Positions 39,648-48,100 of a DNA stretch of 48,808 bases are shown here, piece after piece (positions within the stretch are counted from its first letter, which is position 1; each line of letters opens with the position of its first letter). Origin of the DNA: Selenomonadaceae bacterium (GTDB lineage Bacteria; Bacillota; Negativicutes; Selenomonadales; Selenomonadaceae); NCBI GenBank assembly GCA_017427545.1, contig JAFRSO010000026.1, forward strand, positions 1 to 48,808, given 5' to 3'. Under the pieces are notes generated by a model, which worked only from the letters and a program-made list of their open reading frames with translations, searched no databases and was not told where the DNA came from. The position numbers and the translations under genes are program-made.

Positions 39648-41036
39648 ATGAAAAATTTTTTTGAACGCCTTTCGTGGCAAATGATTTTCGCCGCGTATTT
39701 GGCGATATTTTTTTTGCGCAACCTGCTCATGCCTAACGTCGCCGACGATTATTCCTACAAATTTATTTGGGACGGCGCGGGCAAAGGTAATTTGATTAAC
39801 GGCATTGATCCGAATCGCCTGCAACCTGTGGAAAGTGTCGCGGATATTTTTATTTCGCAGTGGCAACATTATTTTTCATGGGGCGGGCGGACGATTGCTC
39901 ATATCTTCGCGCAATTTTTCGTTTGGCAGGAAAAAATTTTCTTCGACGCGGCAAATGTCCTCGTATTCGCGGCACTGGTGATATTGCTGTTCAAAGTCGG
40001 GACGGGCTTATCACTCCGCGAGATGAATAAAAGTTATCTGCTGATGATTTTGGCGGGAATATATTTTTGCGCGCCGTCACTGATAATCACGACAGTTTGG
40101 CTTACGGGAACTTGCAACTATCTTTGGATGTGCACGCTGATAATTTTATTCCTGCTGCCATTCGCCGAGTCCTATCGCCATAAAAATTTTGTACTCGGTC
40201 ACAAATGCCTAATCCCTATCCTAGGATTGATTGCAGGGTGGTCGATTGAACCGGGCGCGGCAGTTACGATTTTTATAACGCTGATATTCCTCATACACTT
40301 CCGCCGGGAAAAAAATCTTCAGCCGTGGATGAAAGTCGGATTTATATTTTTACTCGTCGGCTTCGCAATATTAATCCTCGCGCCGGGAAATTTACATCGC
40401 GCAGACTTGATTGGTGACCATCTGCCGTCTTCAAAACTTCAAATGCTCCACGCAAACTTTTTCGGAGGATTCTTGCCGGTCTTAATGCGTGAAATAATTT
40501 TGTTCGTGCCGATAATTTTGTACTTCGTCAAGGCAAAAACTTCACCCGAAGTCACGAAATTTATTTTGACATTTGCGGCAGGATCAATTTTGAGTTTAGT
40601 GGTTATGATGTTCTCGCCCATATTCCCCGAACGCGCCGGCTTCCCTTCGACGATATTTTTAATTGTCGCCGCACTTGCCGCATTTAAAGAAATTTTGCCG
40701 CTCGTCGAAAATTTTTTCAGCCGCCACTTAAAAATAGTAACTATTTTTGCAGCCGTCTGGATAATGAGTTTAATCGGCTGCGTTTACGTCGAATACAGCT
40801 TTCACAATCAAATTGCGGAGAGAATAAAAATTGTCGCCGCTCACAAGAACGACGACTTGATTGTTGTCCCGCCGATTAAATTGCCTGATTGGTCGGAAAC
40901 GCTTTTAGGCTCTCGAACTTGGGACAAGCTGACACTTTTATTGGGCGGCGATTTAAAGTCTTACGATACAAACAACCGCAACATACTTTTCTGCCGCTAC
41001 TACGGTTTGAAAAAAATCGTCACGCCCAAAGAATAA
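39648..41036 (+). CDS. Multi-pass membrane protein (DUF6056-like, GtrII-type topology)
   Basis: 462 residues with about ten hydrophobic helices. The N-terminal loop MPNVADDYSYKFIWDGAGKG, with a DD motif, and WQHYFSWGGRTIAHIFAQFF resemble DUF6056/O-antigen glucosyltransferase-like proteins that use polyprenyl-phosphate sugars. The stop of ubiD lies one base before the ATG, so it is likely co-transcribed. A late soluble segment (SETLLGSRTWDKLTLLLGGD) is probably extracytoplasmic. Function inferred as sugar transfer or envelope related. Confidence 0.65.
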   Translation: MKNFFERLSWQMIFAAYLAIFFLRNLLMPNVADDYSYKFIWDGAGKGNLINGIDPNRLQPVESVADIFISQWQHYFSWGGRTIAHIFAQFFVWQEKIFFDAANVLVFAALVILLFKVGTGLSLREMNKSYLLMILAGIYFCAPSLIITTVWLTGTCNYLWMCTLIILFLLPFAESYRHKNFVLGHKCLIPILGLIAGWSIEPGAAVTIFITLIFLIHFRREKNLQPWMKVGFIFLLVGFAILILAPGNLHRADLIGDHLPSSKLQMLHANFFGGFLPVLMREIILFVPIILYFVKAKTSPEVTKFILTFAAGSILSLVVMMFSPIFPERAGFPSTIFLIVAALAAFKEILPLVENFFSRHLKIVTIFAAVWIMSLIGCVYVEYSFHNQIAERIKIVAAHKNDDLIVVPPIKLPDWSETLLGSRTWDKLTLLLGGDLKSYDTNNRNILFCRYYGLKKIVTPKE

Positions 41037-41038
41037 TT

Positions 41039-41227
41039 TTATCTGTGATAGTTGCCTTGACCGCAACCGTAACGCCCGCAGTATTCGCCGTCGGAGTCGT
41101 CGCAGTTTTGATAGCAATAACCGCGGCAGCAAATATTTTCCTGCTCAACGTCAGCGGCCTCAGTGAATACGCCGAAACTCATCAGCATGACTGCCGCCAA
41201 TGCTCCGACAAAAAATTTTTTCAACAT
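41039..41227 (-). CDS. Small secreted cysteine-rich peptide
   Basis: 62 residues from ATG 41227 (AGGAGG nine bases upstream). Signal peptide MLKKFFVGALAAVMLMSFGV with cleavage after TEA. The mature ~37 residues contain six cysteines (CCRGYCYQNC then YCGRYGC) and a Gly/Tyr/His-rich end, consistent with three disulfides or metal binding. No family recognised; no maturation or export genes adjacent. Its stop lies two bases from the convergent DUF6056-like gene. Role could be envelope, metal handling or antimicrobial. Confidence 0.7.
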   Translation of the reverse strand: MLKKFFVGALAAVMLMSFGVFTEAADVEQENICCRGYCYQNCDDSDGEYCGRYGCGQGNYHR

Positions 41228-41245
41228 AATTATCAACCTCCTGAT

Positions 41246-41296
41246 TAGCTGCTAGCTACTAGTTCCTAGTTCCTAGTTCCTAGTTCCTAGTTCCTA
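41246..41296. repeat. Heptamer repeat tract at the TVP38-like gene stop
   Basis: Five tandem TAGTTCC units (TAGGAAC on the minus strand) lead directly into the TVP38-like gene's TAG stop (41294-41296); the far end turns into TAGCTGC/TAGCTAC units. It is the most regular tract in the window. Confidence 0.9.
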
Positions 41297-41965
41297 ATGA
41301 TTATGCTTTTTCTGATAGTGCCATGCCCAGCCGATTAAAATTATCGCAAAGATGACGACGATAATTATACGCATCATGCCTTCTTCATGCAAGATGGCGT
41401 CGTGGCCGATTATCGCCTCAATGCCGGTCGAAGGGAATTTGCCGACAAGTGATGCCAAAAAATAATCCCAAAGACTAATCGAACTCAACGCGCCCGTTGC
41501 ATTTAAAATTCCGCTCGGCACGTAAGGTACCATTCGGGCAATCAGCATGACGGTAAAACCATTCTTGGAGCTGTATTTGTCGATTGAACTCAAGCGTTTG
41601 CTTTTCCTGATGATTTTCTTTGCACTGTCGCGGAAGAAAAATCTCAACAATACAAAACTTATCGTCACGCCGACAGTCTCCGCCACGACCGATAAAACTA
41701 TCCCAGGCACGATTCCGAAAATCAGCGTGTTTGCCGTGGAAAAAATTATTGCGGGCGGAAAGCCTATTGCGTTGACGAACAGCGTCAGTAAAAAGCTGAA
41801 CACTATCGCCAATGAGCCGTAACTTTGAATATAATTCGCCGTCTCAACAATATCGCCGCGTGATAAAAGTTCGTAAACTTCCGGCAAAAATTCCGGCGCG
41901 GCAAGATGTATTGCTCCGAAGAGTGCAACTATCAGCAGGGCGGCTACGATTTTTACTATCAGCAT
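41294..41965 (-). CDS. TVP38/TMEM64 (DedA-like, VTT domain) membrane protein
   Basis: 223 residues. VNAIGFPPAIIFSTANTLIFGIVPG is the reentrant VTT loop and ARMVPYVPSGILNATGAL is the second conserved loop; about five helices. DedA/TVP38 relatives flip undecaprenyl phosphate or phospholipids. GGAAAGG lies before the ATG, with an extended -10 (TGTTATAAT) at 42001-42009 on the minus strand. Stop TAG is part of the repeat tract. Confidence 0.88.
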   Translation of the reverse strand: MLIVKIVAALLIVALFGAIHLAAPEFLPEVYELLSRGDIVETANYIQSYGSLAIVFSFLLTLFVNAIGFPPAIIFSTANTLIFGIVPGIVLSVVAETVGVTISFVLLRFFFRDSAKKIIRKSKRLSSIDKYSSKNGFTVMLIARMVPYVPSGILNATGALSSISLWDYFLASLVGKFPSTGIEAIIGHDAILHEEGMMRIIIVVIFAIILIGWAWHYQKKHNH

Positions 41966-42000
41966 GAAAATTTCCTTTCCAAAAATCTTACTCGCTTGAT

Positions 42001-42009
42001 ATTATAACA
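42001..42009 (-). promoter_or_regulatory. Extended -10 element of the TVP38-like gene
   Basis: Minus strand TG-T-TATAAT about 35 bases upstream of the ATG; no good -35, as expected for an extended -10 promoter. Confidence 0.5.
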
Positions 42010-42075
42010 CGCCTACTTTAAACTTGCAGAAAATTTTTTCTACACGCGTCAAAATTTTTCAAAGGAGCAACCTGC

Positions 42076-43665
42076 ATGGAAAGAAATTCGCCGCTACTCG
42101 CCAACAAAAATTTTCTCTACGCCACGGAATTTTTTTCGGGCATGTCGATAATGGCTGTCGAACTGGGCGCATCTCGACTGCTCGCACCGTATTTCAGCTC
42201 GTCGCAAATCGTCTGGACAATCATAATCGGCACAATCATGATTGCGCTTGCCCTCGGAAATGTTTGGGGCGGAAGACGTGCTGACCTTGACGCGAACCCC
42301 GACAAACTTTATCGACGGCTGATAATCGCGGCTCTTTGGATTGGCGCAATACCCGTTCTCGGAAAATTCATAATCCTGGCACTGGCCGGAGTTTTAATCG
42401 TCGCAATCGACACGAACCTTTTAATCTGGGCGGCATTTCTGTCATGCATGGCAATTTTCGTCCTGCCATTATTTTTGCTCGGAACCGTCACGCCGTCGCT
42501 GGTCAAATACGCAACCGATAACCTCGAACATAACGGCCGAATCGTCGGAAATTTGAACGCCTTCAACACAATCGGCAGCATTATCGGGACATTTTTGCCG
42601 ACCTTCGTGACAATTCCCGCCGTCGGAACCGCGATAACTTTTCTGATTTTTTCGGGAGTTCTGTTGAGTATCGGCGTGATTTATTTCGTGAGTGTCGGCG
42701 GCAAGAAAATTTTCTGCGCGGCGGCAAGCGTGATTTTTATTTTATGCGGCGTCGGCGGCAATTCAAACAGCTTTGCCTTTTGGGAGAAAAATCTTTTGTA
42801 CGAAGGCGAATCGATTTACAACTACTTGCAAGTCAAAGATACGCCCGACAAAATTATTTTCTCGACAAATGTTTTATTCGGCGTGCAGTCGCTCAAAGTC
42901 AAAGGCGGCGGCTTAACCGGCATGTATTACGATTACGCATTGGCGGCACCTCTCCTCACCGACGGCAAAAAAATTTTGATTCTCGGAATGGGCATGGGCA
43001 CTTTCGCTGAACAATGCCGAAAATATTTTCCCGCAACAAAAATTACGGGCGTGGAGATTGACGAGAAAATCACCGCCCTTGCAAAAAAATATTTCGACTT
43101 GCCCGAAGCTGTCGAAGTTGTGACTTATGACGGGCGCGCCTTCCTTCAAGCCGACAAAAATTTTTACGACGTGATTTTGGTTGACGCCTTCCAAGATATT
43201 TCGCCGCCCTTCCAGATGAGTTCGACGGAGTTTTTCACTTCGGTTAGAAATCACTTGACGGCGGGCGGAGTTATGGTTGTCAACATGAACATGCGCGCCA
43301 GTGGTGCCGGCAACATCAACGAGTACCTGATTGACACGATTGGGAAAATTTTTCCCGCCGTGAAAATTGTTGACGCCGGCGGTGTTACGAATCGAATTTT
43401 ATTTTCGGCGGCGGACGAGAAAATTTTTGACACCCTCCACAGTCGCGCAGAAGCTCTTGACGACGAAGATTTATCGCGGCTGATGATTCACATTGCCGAC
43501 ACGTGGATGACGCCTCCGCTTGGTGAAAATATTTTGACTGATGACCGCGCCCCCGTCGAAATGTTGAGTATGCGGGCGTTGGATAATCTTATTCAAAAGA
43601 ATTTGCAACACTACAAAGAAATTTATCGCCGCGAAGGTTTGGACGGCGTGTTGAACAGTTTCTGA
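42076..43665 (+). CDS. Membrane-fused spermidine-synthase-like protein
   Basis: 529 residues. The N-terminal ~225 residues are about seven membrane helices (SGMSIMAVELGASRLLAPYF, WTIIIGTIMIALALGNVWGG). The C-terminal half is a spermidine-synthase/SAM-type Rossmann fold: ILILGMGMGTFAEQCRKYFP, ITGVEIDEKITALAKKYF, YDGRAFLQADKNFYDVILVD. Fused forms are common in bacteria and usually of uncertain substrate; polyamine synthesis is not proved, and no decarboxylase genes are nearby. AAAGGAG precedes the ATG. Confidence 0.85.
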   Translation: MERNSPLLANKNFLYATEFFSGMSIMAVELGASRLLAPYFSSSQIVWTIIIGTIMIALALGNVWGGRRADLDANPDKLYRRLIIAALWIGAIPVLGKFIILALAGVLIVAIDTNLLIWAAFLSCMAIFVLPLFLLGTVTPSLVKYATDNLEHNGRIVGNLNAFNTIGSIIGTFLPTFVTIPAVGTAITFLIFSGVLLSIGVIYFVSVGGKKIFCAAASVIFILCGVGGNSNSFAFWEKNLLYEGESIYNYLQVKDTPDKIIFSTNVLFGVQSLKVKGGGLTGMYYDYALAAPLLTDGKKILILGMGMGTFAEQCRKYFPATKITGVEIDEKITALAKKYFDLPEAVEVVTYDGRAFLQADKNFYDVILVDAFQDISPPFQMSSTEFFTSVRNHLTAGGVMVVNMNMRASGAGNINEYLIDTIGKIFPAVKIVDAGGVTNRILFSAADEKIFDTLHSRAEALDDEDLSRLMIHIADTWMTPPLGENILTDDRAPVEMLSMRALDNLIQKNLQHYKEIYRREGLDGVLNSF

Positions 43666-43668
43666 AAT

Positions 43669-44670
43669 TTATCGCGGTTTAATTTGGTCGAAGGTCGCGC
43701 CGTCCGCAAAATGATCGTCGTGAGCTTTAACCCAGCCTCCGAACGCCTCATCAATCGTGAACAACTCCAGCGGCTTGAAGGTGTCGGCATATTTCACCAA
43801 AATCTCCGGGTTGCGCGGACGATAAAAATTTTGCGCGGCAATTTCCTGACCTTCGGGCGAGTAAAGATAATTCAAATACTCTTCGGCAAGCGCGCGAGTT
43901 CCTTTGGCGTCAACAATCTTGTCGACAATGGCAACGCTCGGTTCCGCCAAAATCGACAGGCTCGGAATAACAATTTCATAATTGTCGGGATAAATTTTCG
44001 TGGCAAGCAACGCTTCATTTTCCCAAGCAATCAACACGTCACCTTTGCCGCCCTCAAAACTTTTCGTAGCACCGCGGGCACCGTCATCAAGTGCAACGAC
44101 GTTGGCAAAAATTTTCCGCATGAAGTCCTTGATAACTTCCTCATCGTCACCAAAATTTCTGCGGGCAAATTCCCACGCGGCAAGATAATTCCACTGCGCG
44201 CCGCCTGAAGTCTTCGGATTGGGCGTGACAATTTTAACGTCGTCGCGAGTCAAATCATCCCAATCACGAATATTTTTGGGATTGCCGCTGCGGACGAGAA
44301 ATACAATCGTCGAAGTGTAAGGCGATGAGTTGTCGGGAAATTCTTTTCTCCAGCCGCCGCGAATCAATCCGGCATTTTTTATTTGCGTCACGTCGTAGGA
44401 AAGTGCAAGCGTCACGACATCCGCCTCAACACCTTCAATGACCGCGCGAGCCTGCTTACCGCTGCCGCCGTGCGATTGAATCAGAGCCACTTTGCCCTTG
44501 ACAAGTTCGTTCTCCCAATGCGTCTTGAATTTTTTGTTGTAAGCGGCGTAAAGTTCGCGGGTCGGGTCGTAGGAGACGTTCAAAAGTTCCTGCGTGTCAA
44601 AAGTCGTTTCCCTGTTACCACAGCCCGCAATCAACAACGCTATACAAATTATCGGCAAGATTTTATTCAC
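43669..44670 (-). CDS. Sulfate/thiosulfate-binding lipoprotein (Sbp/CysP family)
   Basis: 333 residues; lipobox LIAGC (Cys17) gives a membrane-anchored lipoprotein. LLNVSYDPTRELYAAYNKKF, QSHGGSGKQARAVIEGVEAD, VTLALSYDVTQI and NPKTSGGAQWNYLAAW are the sulfate-binding family signatures, including the Ser/Gly oxyanion contacts. Start GTG 44670, AAAGGAGG eight bases upstream. Permease and ATPase genes (cysTWA) are not adjacent, so it is an orphan in the window. Confidence 0.92.
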   Translation of the reverse strand: MNKILPIICIALLIAGCGNRETTFDTQELLNVSYDPTRELYAAYNKKFKTHWENELVKGKVALIQSHGGSGKQARAVIEGVEADVVTLALSYDVTQIKNAGLIRGGWRKEFPDNSSPYTSTIVFLVRSGNPKNIRDWDDLTRDDVKIVTPNPKTSGGAQWNYLAAWEFARRNFGDDEEVIKDFMRKIFANVVALDDGARGATKSFEGGKGDVLIAWENEALLATKIYPDNYEIVIPSLSILAEPSVAIVDKIVDAKGTRALAEEYLNYLYSPEGQEIAAQNFYRPRNPEILVKYADTFKPLELFTIDEAFGGWVKAHDDHFADGATFDQIKPR

Positions 44671-44705
44671 GTTACGAGCCTCCTTTTTGACAGTACCGCG
44701 GCTTT

Positions 44706-44734
44706 ATTTTATAATCGAAACGAAATTTTTTCAA
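44706..44734 (-). promoter_or_regulatory. Promoter of the sulfate-binding protein gene
   Basis: Minus strand TTGAAA (44729-44734), 17-base spacer, TAAAAT (44706-44711), before the AAAGGAGG ribosome site. Confidence 0.6.
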
Positions 44735-44809
44735 CGGAAAGTAAGCGATAAATCGTTTTAGGATAAAAAAATTGCCCGTCGTGAGGGCGTTTGAAAGCAG
44801 GTGAGCAAA

Positions 44810-45070
44810 ATGAAAATTCAAGGTGCAGTTATCATAGAACAGGGCGTCACCTTCGCGATAATCGTCGTCAATCGAACGGTGACAAATTACACTTCGCGGG
44901 CAATTCAAGTTCGCAATTATCTGACGCAATTTTTCCCGAACATGCCGATAATTTTAATGTCGCAGGACAGCAACGGCACGCCGCATTATTACGGGCGCAA
45001 GGACATTGTGAAATTTTTGCAGTCTATTCGCCTCGACCAAATCCCGTGGAAGGAATATCATATTTATTAG
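44810..45070 (+). CDS. Small protein of unknown function
   Basis: 86 residues from ATG 44810 (AGGTG seven bases upstream; a GTG at 44801 is part of that site). MKIQGAVIIEQGVTFAIIVV, then an alpha/beta pattern with YLTQFFPNMPIILMSQDSNG and YYGRKDIVKFLQSIRLDQIP, reads like a compact single-domain fold. No signal peptide or membrane helix. No family recognised. The TAG stop (45068-45070) starts a TAGGGAT repeat. Confidence 0.7.
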   Translation: MKIQGAVIIEQGVTFAIIVVNRTVTNYTSRAIQVRNYLTQFFPNMPIILMSQDSNGTPHYYGRKDIVKFLQSIRLDQIPWKEYHIY

Positions 45071-45122
45071 GGATTAGGGCTAGGGAACAGGGAACAGATT
45101 TACCTACCCCCTAATCCCTAAT
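45068..45122. repeat. Repeat tract/dyad between convergent genes
   Basis: TAGGGAT and TAGGGCT units start at the small gene's stop and TAGGGAACAGGGAACAG follows. CCCTAATCCCTAA at the far side is inverted to the first units, so the tract can fold into a hairpin and may act as a terminator. Confidence 0.75.
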
Positions 45123-48100
45123 TTATTTTTTATCGCTATAACTGACCAAAATATTTTCTTGCGTGAGTGAATCGGAAGGTTGCATTTCATCAAACGAATA
45201 AGCTTCGGAAGTTTCGACGATAGAATCAAGCTGCGCGGTCGTGAAAGCATCGTCATCTTGAATGAACCAGTAAGGCACGTTGGCATTGATTGTAATTGTC
45301 GGCGGTTTAATTGCCTTGCCGTTGCTGTTGACAAACGAAATATTTTTGCCGACGCCGTCCAAAACCGTTATGCTGCCCGAACCGATTTTGTAGACGACAT
45401 CATTACCGTCAGCAGTCGCCTTGCTTATCGTGCCGGACGTGATTTTAATTTTATCTTCCTCGCGATAGTCGCCGATAACGTCCTTGCCGCCGCCGTTGCC
45501 GTAAACGAAAAGGTCAGCACCTTCTCCGCCGAAGAGTAAATCATCACCCGTCCCGCCGAGAATCGTATCCTTGCCTGCGCCACCGTGAATCGTATCCTTA
45601 CCTGCGCCACCATTGATTGAGTCATTGCCGCTGCCGCCGAGAATGTCGTTGGCCTTTGCATTGCCCATAATCTTCAAGTTGTGATTGACATCAGCCGCGT
45701 CCACCGTCACGATTTTAGCTCCGGCCGTGTAAGTCTTTTCGGTGTACATTTCGGTTAGCGTGGCGGTCGTACCATTGACGACGAGAGTGTTGAAATAGGT
45801 TTGAGGATTGCCCGTCGAGTCGGTGTAAGCGATAATTTTCTTGGCGGAATTTTTGACGGTGATTTTCCCGCTGCCAACCGTGAAGACGACATCATTACCG
45901 CTGGTTTTAATCGCGGGCTTAGCGTCGACAATCTGAATCATATCTTCATTAGTGTAATCGGTGATAATGTCATTGCCGCTACCCTTGCTGTAGACGAAGA
46001 CATCAGAACCCTTGCCGCCTGAAAGTGAATCGTTGCCCGCTCCACCCAAAATCGTATCGTTGCCATCTCCGCCCAAAATCGTATCCTTGCCCGCAAGCCC
46101 TTCGATATAATCGTTTTCTTCAGAGCCGATTATCCGATTGGCATTTTTATTTGCGGTGATTGAAAGGTCGTGAGTGACGGCGGAAGCGTTAATCGTGTTG
46201 TAAGTGCCGTAATCCGCGACGTTGAAACTGTCCTTGGAATAATTCTTGAGCAACGTGGCAGTCGAGCCGCTCAACTCAACGCTCGTCGGATAAGTGTGTT
46301 CGCCCTTCGTATCGTAGTAGGTGATGAGCTTGCCCTTGCCACCCTTGACGGTAACTTTGTTGCTCCCAACCGTGAAGATGATATTTTGACCGCTGGTCGT
46401 AACTTTAGCCGCACCCTTCGTGAATCGGATAATGTCTTCTGCCGCGTAATCGTTGATAATTCCACCGCCGCCGTTGAATGTGAAAACGTCCGAACCGTTG
46501 CCGCCGCGTATCGAGACGCTTGCCCCACTCGTGATGATAGTATCATTGCCCGCGCCCGTCGATATTGAAACGTTCTTGCCCGCGTTGAGGATATAATCAT
46601 CGCCCGCATTGGAAGTAACTGTTTGACGTGTGGATTTATCGGTCAACTCAACGTAATTGTCACCGGCACCGGCATTAATCGAAACGTATTTGCCGCTTGA
46701 GACAATCGTATCATCACCCGTCGCCCCATTGACCGTGACATTCGAGCCGCTGACGTTAATGCTGTCATGCCCCGCGCCACTCAATATCTTGACGTATTGC
46801 CCGGAACTTTTAATCGTGTCGTCATAATCCGTGCCGTTAATCGTTACGTTATTCTTTGCAGAGTCGATATTTTTCGCGGGAACATCAGCTTTGCCGAGGA
46901 TATTCACAGTGTCCAATTTCACCGCGTCTACCAGCGTAATCTTGCCGTCACCAACCGTCACGATAACGTCATTGCCTTCCGTCTTGCTGGAGTAAATGCC
47001 CTTGCCGTTGCCGATTTTGAGTTTGCTTGTATTGTCGAAGCCGTAAATAATATCCTTCCCATCGCCCGCCGCATAAATGAAAATATTGTTGTCGCCGCTG
47101 TTGACGATGGTATCGTTACCGGTTCCGCCCGTGACACTTGTAGCATTGCCCGTGACTTTGATTGAATCAGCACCCGCGCCCGTGTTGATTGAAAGATTTT
47201 TCCCGTTGCTGATTATGTTATCGGCAACTTTACTGCCCGTGATGATTTTTTTGCTGTAGTTGCCCGCCGCGAAGTTGAAGCCGTATTCGCCGCTGACTGT
47301 GACTTTTGCATTGAGCATTGACGCCTTAAGGTTGACGAAATTGTCGCTGATTGAAATGCCGCTGGTAGTCTTAATGCCCTTAATTGTCGACAATGTGGCA
47401 GCAGTCGTCGCCGCCGAATACAGCACAGATTTTCCGTCGCCCGCAATTGTGTAACCTGCCGTCGATGAGGAGCCTTTATAAGTTGCAGTCGTGCCGTTAA
47501 GTGTCCACGCACCCTCTTTAGTCGTCGGATTATTCACATTAGCCGCCAACGCCAGCTTGTAATCGCCGCTGACTTCAACCGTAGTTTTGCCCAAGACACT
47601 TGCCGCCAGAGTAATTGTGTTGCCGTTGACTGTGATTCCGTTGATATTGCCGTTCGTGACTTTCAAACCGCTCTTGAGACCCGTCACCGTCGCCAGAGTT
47701 GTAGCAGTCTTTTTCGCGGAATAGACGATTTGCCCGTTGACGAGATTGTAGCCGGCAGTATTCGACGTCGATTTGAAAGTTGCAGTCGTCCCGTTGATTG
47801 TCCAACTTTCAGCCGTCGTCGAAGGTGAAGCAATGCCATTAGCCAGTGCAAGTTTGTAATTGCTGTTGCTGATTGTGACGTTCGATTGATTTAATGCACT
47901 AGCCGCGACTGTAACTGTCGAACCATTGAGACTTAAACCGTCGGTCGACTTAACGCCGCTGACTGTGAATGATTCTCCGCCACTCGCAGGAGTATAAACG
48001 ATTTGATTGTTTACGACGTTATAGCCCGCTGATGTTGAGGACGCTTTATAAGTTGCAACGTTGCCGCTCAAACTCCAAGCCGCCGCAGTAGTCGAAGGTG

